In this document: positions 7,442 through 12,980 of the stretch, piece after piece | How positions within the stretch are numbered: position 1 is the first letter of the stretch | Layout of the letters: each line of letters begins with the position of its first letter | Assembly (NCBI GenBank): GCA_023390675.1 | Contig: JAEWCK010000357.1 | Coordinates: 1-12,980 of the forward strand | From: Pseudomonadota bacterium | GTDB lineage: Bacteria > Pseudomonadota > Alphaproteobacteria > Sphingomonadales > Sphingomonadaceae | Length of the DNA: 12,980 bases | Direction: 5' to 3' | Program-made: the position numbers and the translations under genes | Notes under the pieces: model-generated | Database searches by the model: none | The model's input: only the letters and a program-made list of their open reading frames with translations | What the model was told of the DNA's origin: nothing

Positions 7442-9040
7442 ATGCAGCCCTACGGCCTGACAGTAGACAAGTTCCTCGATCATGCGGCCAAATGGTTCGG
7501 CGAGCGCGAGATCGTCGAGGCGGATGCGGGGCGCATCGTTCGTCGCACGAGCTATGCGGCGCTGCGCGAGCGGAGCAACCGCATGTCGGGGGCGCTCGCC
7601 GCGCTGGGGCTCGCGTCGGGCGACCGGGTCGGGACGCTCGCGTGGAACACCGTCCACCATCTCGAAATCTATTATGCCGCGATGGGCATGGGGCTGGTCT
7701 GCCATACGCTCAATCCGCGGCTGACGCCCGCGCACCTCGCCCAGATGATCAACGAGGCGGAGAACCGGGTGCTCGCGGTCGCCGCCGATCTGATGCCGCT
7801 CGCGCGCGAGATCGCGCCGCTCTGCCCTTCGATCGAACATGTGATCGTGCTCGATGCGCCGGACGAGGACGCGCAGCCCCTCGGGTCGCACCGGGCGCGT
7901 GTCCGGGGCTATGAAGCGCTGCTCGAGGCGCACGGCGCACCGGCCGCATGGGGCGCTTTCGACGAAAATGCGCCCGCGGGGCTCTGCTATACTTCGGGCA
8001 CGACGGGACGCCCCAAGGGCGTGGTCTACACGCACCGCTCCAACTACCTGCATACGCTGCGCGCGCTCCAGGCCGACGCCATCGCGCTCACTGCGCGCGA
8101 TGCGCTGCTGCTCGCGGTGCCGATGTTCCATGCCAATGGCTGGGGGCTGCCCTTCGCCGCGCCTGCCGTCGGCGCCAAGCTGATCCTGCCCGGGCGCGCG
8201 ATCGACGGCGCGAGCCTCGCGCGGCTGATCCGCGACGAAGGCGCGACGGTGGCGGTGGGCGTGCAGACGGTGTGGCTGGGGCTCGCCGACCATGCCGAGG
8301 CCACGGGCGGCGACCTGCCGACGCTCGAGCGCGTGCTGATCGGCGGATCGAGCTGCCCCGAGGCCCTGATCCGCCGGCTCGAAGACCGGCTCGGCGCCGA
8401 AGTGCAGACCAGCTGGGGGATGACCGAGCTCTCGCCGCTCGGCACGATCGCACCCGAGGGCTCGTCGGCCGACGGCGCACGGGGATCGGGGCGGCCGGTG
8501 ATGGGGATCGACCTCAAGCTCACCGATGCCAAAGGCAACACGCTCACGCCCCAGCGCGGCATCCTCGGTCACCTCAAGGTGAAGGGGCATAGCGTGATCG
8601 AGCGCTATTTCCGCGGCGTGGAGAGCGCGCTCGACGCCGAAGGCTATTTCGATACCGGCGACCTCGCGACGATCGACGAGGCAGGCAATCTGACGATCTG
8701 CGGACGCGGCAAGGATCTGATCAAGTCGGGCGGCGAATGGATCAACCCGAACGAGATCGAGGCGATCGTCGGGGCGCATCCCGCGGTGCGCCATGTCGCG
8801 GTGATCGGCCGCCCCGACGACAAATGGGGCGAGCGCCCCGTGCTGATCGTCGAGGCCGAGGGCGGCGACCCGCAGGCTCTGCTCGCGATGCTGCGCGGCA
8901 AGGTCGCCGACTGGTGGATCCCGGGTGAAGTCGCCGAAGTCGATGCGATGCCGCTCGCCGCCTCGGGCAAGATCGACAAGAACCGGCTGCGCGCGGACTA
9001 TGCCGAGGGGCGGATCGCGGCGAGCAAGGCGGCGCGGTAA
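7442..9040 (+). CDS. AMP-forming fatty-acyl-CoA ligase (ANL superfamily)
   Basis: Predicted 532-residue soluble enzyme that activates a carboxylic acid with ATP to an acyl-adenylate and then forms the CoA thioester. Diagnostic motifs are present and in order: the phosphate-binding loop YTSGTTGRPKGV at 183-194, the adenine-binding SWGMTELSPLGT with Glu329, YFDTGDL with Asp407, the hinge-region GRGKDLIKSGGEWINPNEIE, and the catalytic C-terminal Lys510 in ASGKIDK. The overall pattern resembles medium/long-chain acyl-CoA ligases of the AlkK type, but chain length or a ring substrate cannot be decided. The ATG at 7442 has only a weak ribosome site (GAAAG). It lies shortly after a strong terminator, leaving no room for a separate promoter downstream of that hairpin, so expression may depend on read-through or on a promoter inside the preceding gene. 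It converges on the esterase gene. Confidence 0.93.
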   Translation: MQPYGLTVDKFLDHAAKWFGEREIVEADAGRIVRRTSYAALRERSNRMSGALAALGLASGDRVGTLAWNTVHHLEIYYAAMGMGLVCHTLNPRLTPAHLAQMINEAENRVLAVAADLMPLAREIAPLCPSIEHVIVLDAPDEDAQPLGSHRARVRGYEALLEAHGAPAAWGAFDENAPAGLCYTSGTTGRPKGVVYTHRSNYLHTLRALQADAIALTARDALLLAVPMFHANGWGLPFAAPAVGAKLILPGRAIDGASLARLIRDEGATVAVGVQTVWLGLADHAEATGGDLPTLERVLIGGSSCPEALIRRLEDRLGAEVQTSWGMTELSPLGTIAPEGSSADGARGSGRPVMGIDLKLTDAKGNTLTPQRGILGHLKVKGHSVIERYFRGVESALDAEGYFDTGDLATIDEAGNLTICGRGKDLIKSGGEWINPNEIEAIVGAHPAVRHVAVIGRPDDKWGERPVLIVEAEGGDPQALLAMLRGKVADWWIPGEVAEVDAMPLAASGKIDKNRLRADYAEGRIAASKAAR

Positions 9041-9050
9041 GCCACCAGGG

Positions 9051-9094
9051 CCGGTCCGTCACCCCCGGCGCCATGCCGGGGGGTGACGGACTGG
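9051..9094. terminator. Long palindrome between convergent genes; bidirectional terminator or intergenic repeat
   Basis: Between the ends of the CoA ligase (9040) and the esterase (9099), bases 9051-9069 pair with 9075-9094. The stem is nearly perfect, with one extra G on the right arm and one G-T pair near the base, around a 5-nt loop GCCAT. There is no T-tract on either side, so a classical intrinsic terminator is not certain. The GTCACCCC...GGGGTGAC form resembles palindromic intergenic elements that I recall as frequent in sphingomonad genomes; that link is from memory and untested. A transcription barrier between converging genes is the simplest role. Confidence 0.55.
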
Positions 9095-9098
9095 AGGC

Positions 9099-10721
9099 TC
9101 AGTTGCACCCCGGCGCCTTGGCCGGAAGCCTGGGCGAATTGAGCCCGACATTCCAGTTCCAGCCCACGCCCGCCGCGCGACGGCGGCAGACCACGGCCTC
9201 ATACTGGTCGTACATGCCCGGCATCAGGTGAGTCTCGGCCACGGGCTTGTCGGTGAAGTGCATGAAGTTGCCCGCGCTGCCATAGGCCGCCCAGGCGGGC
9301 GCGTTCGGAGCAGCGGGGGTGCCGGTCCTGGCGAAGCTCGCCCAATAGCCGAGCATCGCGTCCGACATCGCACGGTCGCTCGCCGGGATCGCGGGCCAGC
9401 GCGGCGGCAGCACGTCGATCGTGCCGAAGACATAGGGCAGCTCGCTCGCGTGGAAGGCGTGCAGCCCCGCCTCGTCCATCGCCGGATAGCCGTGATCCCA
9501 GAGGTAGAGATAGGCCGGTTGGCCGGCTGCGGTCTGCTTGCGTACGAGCCGCTCGGCGGTCCAGCCGTAGAGCGCATCGCGCGTCGTCGCGATGATGCTC
9601 TCCTTGTAGTCCGCTGCGGGATAGAGGCGGAGAAATTCGTCGGCGAACTCGCCGTAACGCTCGCGGATGCCCTTCTCGTACTCGGCGGCGCTGCCGGGCG
9701 CCTTGGGCGCGAGCGCCATCAGCGAGCGGATCTCGCCCTGGTTGAAGCCGGCAAGCACCGGGACGGGGGCCTGATGTCCCTTGTCGAACGCCTCGACCAT
9801 CTGCTCGGGAAGCACCAGCCCGTCGACCGCGCCGAAGGGGAAGAAGCCTGCCGCGGCCGCCTTGTCGGTGATCTCCTGCGCGTCCATTCCGCGCAACGCG
9901 GCGAGATCGGGCGCCTGGAGCGCGCCGCCGAGCATCTGCCCCTGCGCCTCGGCCGAAGGCCAGCCGTTGGCGGCTTTCTTGAGCCCGGTCATCGAGACCA
10001 TGTACGAACTCTGCGCGATCGCCTTCGAGAAGGTGCCGCGCGCGAGCGGCGATTCGAGCAGATAGAGCACGCTGAGCCCGCCCGCGGACTCGCCCGCGAT
10101 CGTGACGTTGCCGGCATCGCCGCCGAACGCGGCGATGTTGTGCTTGACCCAGGCGAGCGCCGCCATCTGATCGAGCAGACCGTAATTGCCCGAGACCTTT
10201 TGCGGCGATTCGGCGGAAAGCGCGGGATGCGCGAGCCAGCCGAGCACGCCGAGGCGATAATTGATCGAGACGACGACCAGCCCCTGCCCGGCGAGGCGCT
10301 TGCCGTCGTACATCGGCTCGCGGCTCGATCCCGAGGTGAGCGCGCCGCCGTGGATCCAGAAGAAGACGGGCGCATTCTTCGCGTTCGCCGGCGCCCAGAT
10401 GTTGAGCGTCAGGCAATCCTCGCTCACCGGGAGCGGCGCGGCGGGCGAATAGACCGACTGGCTCTTGCCCTGCGGCTGGACGCAGGCCGGGCCGAAATCG
10501 ACTGCCTTGCGCACGCCCTTCCACGGCTGCATCGGCGCGGGCGGGCGCCAGCGCATCCCGCCCGTCGGCGGCACGGCATAGGGAATGCCCTTGAACTCGC
10601 GGATGCTCCCGTCGAGGGTCCCCTGCACCGAACCCGAAGGGGCATTGACGACGGGTTCCTGCGCGAAGGCGGGGCTTGCCAGCGCGAGCGCGGCGATGGC
10701 GGCGAGACGACCTGGCTTCAT
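9099..10721 (-). CDS. Exported type B carboxylesterase
   Basis: Predicted 540-residue alpha/beta-hydrolase of the carboxylesterase/lipase type B family, expected in the periplasm. It hydrolyses carboxylic esters. A signal peptide ends AFA before Gln21. Visible family features are the N-terminal FKGIPYAVPP, the EDCLTLNIWAP stretch, a Cys80/Cys103 pair fitting the conserved disulfide, the oxyanion loop HGG at 124-126, and the nucleophile elbow GESAGG with Ser212. The triad is completed by Glu330 (NQGE) and His424 (HASELPYVFG). The C-terminus contains WNWNVGLNSP. The ATG at 10721 is preceded on the minus strand by AGAGG with suitable spacing and overlaps the MFS stop as ATGA, so translation is probably coupled. 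The reading frame stays open upstream through the MFS gene in another frame, but the signal peptide fixes the real start. The natural ester is unknown. Confidence 0.93.
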   Translation of the reverse strand: MKPGRLAAIAALALASPAFAQEPVVNAPSGSVQGTLDGSIREFKGIPYAVPPTGGMRWRPPAPMQPWKGVRKAVDFGPACVQPQGKSQSVYSPAAPLPVSEDCLTLNIWAPANAKNAPVFFWIHGGALTSGSSREPMYDGKRLAGQGLVVVSINYRLGVLGWLAHPALSAESPQKVSGNYGLLDQMAALAWVKHNIAAFGGDAGNVTIAGESAGGLSVLYLLESPLARGTFSKAIAQSSYMVSMTGLKKAANGWPSAEAQGQMLGGALQAPDLAALRGMDAQEITDKAAAAGFFPFGAVDGLVLPEQMVEAFDKGHQAPVPVLAGFNQGEIRSLMALAPKAPGSAAEYEKGIRERYGEFADEFLRLYPAADYKESIIATTRDALYGWTAERLVRKQTAAGQPAYLYLWDHGYPAMDEAGLHAFHASELPYVFGTIDVLPPRWPAIPASDRAMSDAMLGYWASFARTGTPAAPNAPAWAAYGSAGNFMHFTDKPVAETHLMPGMYDQYEAVVCRRRAAGVGWNWNVGLNSPRLPAKAPGCN

Positions 10722-11998
10722 GCGAACACCTCTGCGGCGGGACGAGTTTCGTTGCGAAGGATGCGGGCGAGCGTGAAGAACAGCACGATCGCGATCAGGT
10801 AGAAAGGCGTCAGCGTGTAGAGCGCGAGCTGGAGCGCATGCTCCCAGCCATGCGCTTTGAACCAGTCGCTCGCGGCGCCGACATAGGTCGGGCCGAGCCC
10901 GAGACCGATGAAGTTCATCACCAGCAGCAGCAAGGCGCCCGCGAGTACGCGCTGGTTCGGGCGCACTTCTTCCTGCACCAACGCGACCGATGCCGAGAGG
11001 TAGAAATAGTTGAAGCAATTTACGAGCGTGAGCAGCACCAAAGCGAGCGGCCAGCCGGGCGCCCAGACGAACGCGACATAGAGCGGCATCGCGACCATCA
11101 GCGAGAGCGCCGGCCCCAGCGCATAGACGGTGCGCGACTTGCGGCCGAGCCGATCGATCACGCGCCCCGAGAAGATCATCCCCGCGCTCATCCCGACGCC
11201 GACGACGATCGCGTACCAGAGCGCGATCTCCGGCAACGTCATGCCCTTTTCGCGGATCAGGAACAGCACGGCGAAATTGCCGAGACCATAGGTCACGAAT
11301 TGCGTCGCGCCGCTGCCCAATGCCGCGAGCATGAGGATGGGGTGCGTGAAGAACATCCCCATCGTCCCCAGGAAAGGCGCCTTGCCCGATTGCGCCACGG
11401 GGGCGACGTCTGTCGCGCCCCGCGCGGGCTCGCGAATGATGATGCGCACGGCGATCGCGGCGACGATCCCGACCACGCCGATCGCAATGAAGGCGTCGCG
11501 CCAGTCGAACGTCGCGGCGATCGACGCGCCGAACGCGATGCCGAGCGCCGCGCCGATCGGCGGCCCGAGATTGTAGATGCCGAATGCCGTCCCGCGCTCG
11601 CCGGGACGGAAGGTGTCGGTGATCAGCGCATAGCTCGGCGGCACGCCGCCCGCCTCGCCGAAGCCGACGAGCATCCGCGCCACGACGAGCTGCGGATAGC
11701 TGGTCGCGAGGCCGCACGCCGCGGTCGCGGCGCTCCAGATCGCGCAGGCGAGCGAGAGGATCGTCACGCGATTGGTGCGGTCCGCGAGCCAGCCGACGGG
11801 AATCGCGATGAAGCAGTAGAAAAACGCGAAATAGAGCCCGCCGATCAGCCCGAGCTGGCCATCGGTGATATGGAGCGAATCCTGGATCGGCTTGGCGAGG
11901 ATTCCGAGCAATTGCCGGTCGAGGAAGTTGAGGACATAGACGAAGGTGAGCGTGACGAGCACGATCCAGCGGCGGCTGGCGGGGGCCTCTGTTTGCAC
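10718..11998 (-). CDS. MFS transporter, Spinster-like subgroup
   Basis: Predicted 426-residue inner-membrane secondary carrier with about 12 hydrophobic segments in two halves. Helix 1 contains the NFLDRQ sequence common in Spinster-like bacterial carriers. The loop between helices 2 and 3 carries the motif A-like GWLADRTNR (69-77), and a degenerate copy, GRVIDRLGRK, follows in the second half. ARMLVGFGEAGGVPPSYALI (from about 107) matches the helix 4 motif region with Arg108 and Glu115. The start is GTG at 11998; an in-frame stop lies seven codons upstream and GGGAGAGG lies 4 nt before it, so no ATG alternative exists upstream. The gene is first in a two-gene operon with the esterase and divergent from tetR. 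It may import the ester's hydrolysis product or export a compound; similar carriers are annotated for organic acids and drugs without firm substrates. Confidence 0.92.
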   Translation of the reverse strand: MQTEAPASRRWIVLVTLTFVYVLNFLDRQLLGILAKPIQDSLHITDGQLGLIGGLYFAFFYCFIAIPVGWLADRTNRVTILSLACAIWSAATAACGLATSYPQLVVARMLVGFGEAGGVPPSYALITDTFRPGERGTAFGIYNLGPPIGAALGIAFGASIAATFDWRDAFIAIGVVGIVAAIAVRIIIREPARGATDVAPVAQSGKAPFLGTMGMFFTHPILMLAALGSGATQFVTYGLGNFAVLFLIREKGMTLPEIALWYAIVVGVGMSAGMIFSGRVIDRLGRKSRTVYALGPALSLMVAMPLYVAFVWAPGWPLALVLLTLVNCFNYFYLSASVALVQEEVRPNQRVLAGALLLLVMNFIGLGLGPTYVGAASDWFKAHGWEHALQLALYTLTPFYLIAIVLFFTLARILRNETRPAAEVFA

Positions 11999-12060
11999 GC
12001 ATCCTCTCCCTGGCGGTATCTATCCGCCTTTCCGGCATCCTGCGCGCAAGCCCGCGAATC

Positions 12061-12096
12061 TGTCAACACACACTATCACGTGTGTGAATATCTGCG
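12061..12096. promoter_or_regulatory. Putative TetR operator in the MFS/tetR divergent promoter region
   Basis: The segment contains a perfect 7-bp inverted repeat, CACACAC (12067-12073) and GTGTGTG (12080-12086), separated by TATCAC. Bases 12073-12096 match 12825-12848 at 18 of 24 positions. Read toward the MFS gene on the minus strand, GATATTCAC (12092-12084) is followed after 17 nt by the consensus -35 hexamer TTGACA (12066-12061), and 11 nt later by TTGCG (12049-12045), exactly as before the second TonB receptor. A dimeric repressor such as the adjacent TetR protein bound here could block both divergent promoters. No strong -10 box is visible for either direction. Confidence 0.6.
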
Positions 12097-12126
12097 CCGG
12101 ACTTGACGCTGCCCCCTCCAGGCGGG

Positions 12127-12819
12127 ATGGACGGAAGCGTGACGCAAGCAGCCAAGCCCGTTCGCCGCTCCCGCAAGGCCGAGCAGCGCGCCGAGACGAT
12201 GGAGCAGATCTACGATGCTGCCGAGGAGCTGTTTTCGCAGCACGGCCTGTACGGCGTGACACTGAAGGACGTCGCCAAGAAGGTCGGCGTCCACCACACG
12301 CTGCTCAATTACTATTTCGACGACAAGAAGGCGCTGTTCGACCAGGTCTTCGCGCGCCGCGCGGTGGTGACCAGCGGGCGCCGGATGCAGGCGCTCGACG
12401 AGTACGACAAGGCGACCGGCGGCAAGCCCACGGTCGAAGGCGCGCTGCGCGCATTCCTCGACACCGATCTCGACACCTATATCGAGGGCGGCGAAAGCTG
12501 GAAGAACTATGCCAAGCTCGCCGCGCAGGTGGCCAATACCCCGGCCTGGGGCGCCGAGCTGATGGACAATCACTTCGATCCCGTCGTGCTGCGGCTGATC
12601 GGGCTGCTCAAGAAGGCGCTGCCCGGCTGCGCCGACGAGGACATCTTCTGGGGCTATCACTTCGTCACCGGCGCGCTGACGCTGTCGCTCGCACGCACCG
12701 GGCGCATCGACAAGCTCTCGGGCGGGATCTGCCGCTCCGAGGATTTCGAGGCGATCAAGGAGCGGATGGCGAGCTTCCTCGCCGCGGGTTTCTTCGCGAT
12801 CTGCAAGAAGCAGGGCTGA
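12127..12819 (+). CDS. TetR-family transcriptional regulator
   Basis: Predicted 230-residue DNA-binding repressor. The N-terminal TetR domain occupies about residues 20-75: IYDAAEELFSQHGLYGVTL, then the helix-turn-helix KDVAKKVGVHHTLLNYYFDDKKALF. This is the classical arrangement, with Tyr-Tyr-Phe in the recognition-helix end. The C-terminal helical domain is family-variable and would bind an unknown ligand. The start is uncertain: ATG 12127 is chosen, but TTG 12103 (8 residues longer) and GTG 12139 (4 shorter) are in frame, and none has a good ribosome site; the HTH is intact in all cases. It is divergent from the MFS/esterase pair and 68 nt before an SDR gene. A shared motif lies on both sides of it, suggesting control of both units and of itself. 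Ligands of such regulators are often the pathway substrate or an acyl-CoA intermediate (inference). Confidence 0.92.
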   Translation: MDGSVTQAAKPVRRSRKAEQRAETMEQIYDAAEELFSQHGLYGVTLKDVAKKVGVHHTLLNYYFDDKKALFDQVFARRAVVTSGRRMQALDEYDKATGGKPTVEGALRAFLDTDLDTYIEGGESWKNYAKLAAQVANTPAWGAELMDNHFDPVVLRLIGLLKKALPGCADEDIFWGYHFVTGALTLSLARTGRIDKLSGGICRSEDFEAIKERMASFLAAGFFAICKKQG

Positions 12820-12824
12820 TTTCG

Positions 12825-12848
12825 CTATCTTGCGAGTGAATGTATGCG
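12825..12848 (+). promoter_or_regulatory. Putative second TetR operator upstream of the SDR gene
   Basis: Just after the tetR stop, this 24-nt segment repeats the divergent-region site at 12073-12096 with 18 of 24 identities, in the same orientation: CTATC, then a variable pair, then G-rich spacing, GTGAAT and TGCG at fixed positions. It also matches 5018-5041 (minus strand) at 17 of 24. Its inverted-repeat arms around TATCTT are shorter (about 4 bp: TCGC/GCGA) than at the divergent site. It ends 39 nt before the SDR start codon, a position suited to repression of that gene. Confidence 0.5.
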
Positions 12849-12864
12849 GCGTTACGAATGCCGC
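12846..12864 (+). other. Small hairpin in the SDR gene leader
   Basis: GCGGCGTT (12846-12853) pairs with AATGCCGC (12857-12864), including one G-T pair, around a 3-nt ACG loop. There is no T-tract after it, so a terminator is unlikely. It overlaps the end of the putative operator by three bases and lies 11 nt before the ribosome site of the SDR gene. It may be a leader-mRNA structure or a second dyad for a regulator, or it may be fortuitous. Confidence 0.3.
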
Positions 12865-12887
12865 CAATCACTAGCAGGGAGAGCCGA

Positions 12888-12980
12888 ATGTCGCTGGCGG
12901 GTCGCGTCGCAATCGTAACCGGATCGGGCGGGGGCCTCGGGCGCGCGCACGCGCTCTATCTCGCGCGCCAGGGCGCGAAG
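12888..12980 (+). CDS. Short-chain dehydrogenase/reductase, 3' end outside the window
   Basis: Only the first 31 residues are present. They begin MSLAGRVAIVTGSGGGLGRA and show the N-terminal beta strand and glycine-rich nucleotide-binding motif TGxxxGxG (residues 11-18) of classical SDR enzymes, so NAD(P)-dependent oxidation or reduction of an alcohol/ketone is expected. The GLGRAHALYLARQGAK pattern is common in SDRs related to (3R)-hydroxyacyl-CoA dehydrogenases of beta-oxidation-like pathways; this is suggestive only, because the catalytic Ser-Tyr-Lys residues are not in the window. The ATG at 12888 follows AGGGAGA with about 5 nt spacing. The gene is downstream of tetR with a putative operator between them. 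A CoA-ester substrate would fit the ligase at 7442-9040. Confidence 0.85.
   Translation, partial: MSLAGRVAIVTGSGGGLGRAHALYLARQGAK

Noticed and set aside
5789..8794. A 1001-residue minus-strand open frame antisense to the second receptor and the CoA ligase
   Set aside because: It spans two well-supported plus-strand genes and a terminator, and its translation is Arg/Ala/Glu-rich low-complexity without motifs. It is a codon-bias shadow.
9099..12038. A single continuous minus-strand frame long enough for a 979-residue protein including the esterase
   Set aside because: The upstream half lies over the MFS gene in another frame and is Arg/Ala-rich without recognisable domains. The esterase has its own signal peptide, ribosome site and ATG at 10721, so the long frame is an effect of high GC content.
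10676..12106. A 476-residue plus-strand open frame opposite the MFS gene
   Set aside because: The charged, Arg/Asp/Glu/His-rich translation is the usual complement of a membrane-protein gene; no ribosome site or domain supports it.

Overview
The window is GC-rich, densely coded DNA. The combination of two TonB-dependent receptors, a FecR-type anti-sigma regulator, a Spinster-like MFS carrier with a secreted type B carboxylesterase, and a CoA ligase/SDR pair is typical of Sphingomonadaceae (Sphingomonas, Novosphingobium, Sphingobium and relatives). That assignment is inferred from gene content and composition, not from a marker gene.

Layout. (1) 1-4952, plus strand: the 3' part of a FecR-type regulator, a TonB-dependent receptor carrying an STN signalling domain, and, 17 nt after it, an exported M28 zinc peptidase. 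This is a cell-surface signalling locus whose ECF sigma factor gene is probably just left of the window. (2) 4953-5131: a 179-nt intergenic region with an AT-rich promoter/operator block. (3) 5132-7369: a second TonB-dependent receptor without an STN domain, followed by a clear rho-independent terminator. (4) 7442-9040: an AMP-forming acyl-CoA ligase. (5) 9041-9098: a 44-nt palindrome between convergent genes. (6) 9099-11998, minus strand: an MFS transporter followed, with a 4-nt ATGA overlap, by a periplasmic type B carboxylesterase. (7) 12127-12819, plus strand: a TetR-family regulator divergent from the MFS/esterase pair. (8) 12888-12980: the first 31 codons of a short-chain dehydrogenase.

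The most interesting observation is regulatory. A 24-nt degenerate motif with an invariant GTGAAT core occurs in three intergenic regions: upstream of the second receptor (5018-5041), in the MFS/tetR divergent region (12073-12096), and between tetR and the SDR gene (12825-12848). For the receptor and MFS genes the similarity extends to a TTG-type -35-like hexamer at identical spacing. This suggests one TetR-controlled regulon containing the outer-membrane receptor, inner-membrane carrier, periplasmic esterase, SDR and tetR itself, possibly with the CoA ligase. A plausible reading is uptake of an ester or lipid-like compound, hydrolysis in the periplasm, transport inward, CoA activation and oxidation. 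The substrate cannot be read from the sequence. I see no RNA genes, CRISPR arrays, insertion sequences or phage genes. I found no clearly undescribed protein system; the candidate novelty is the regulon.
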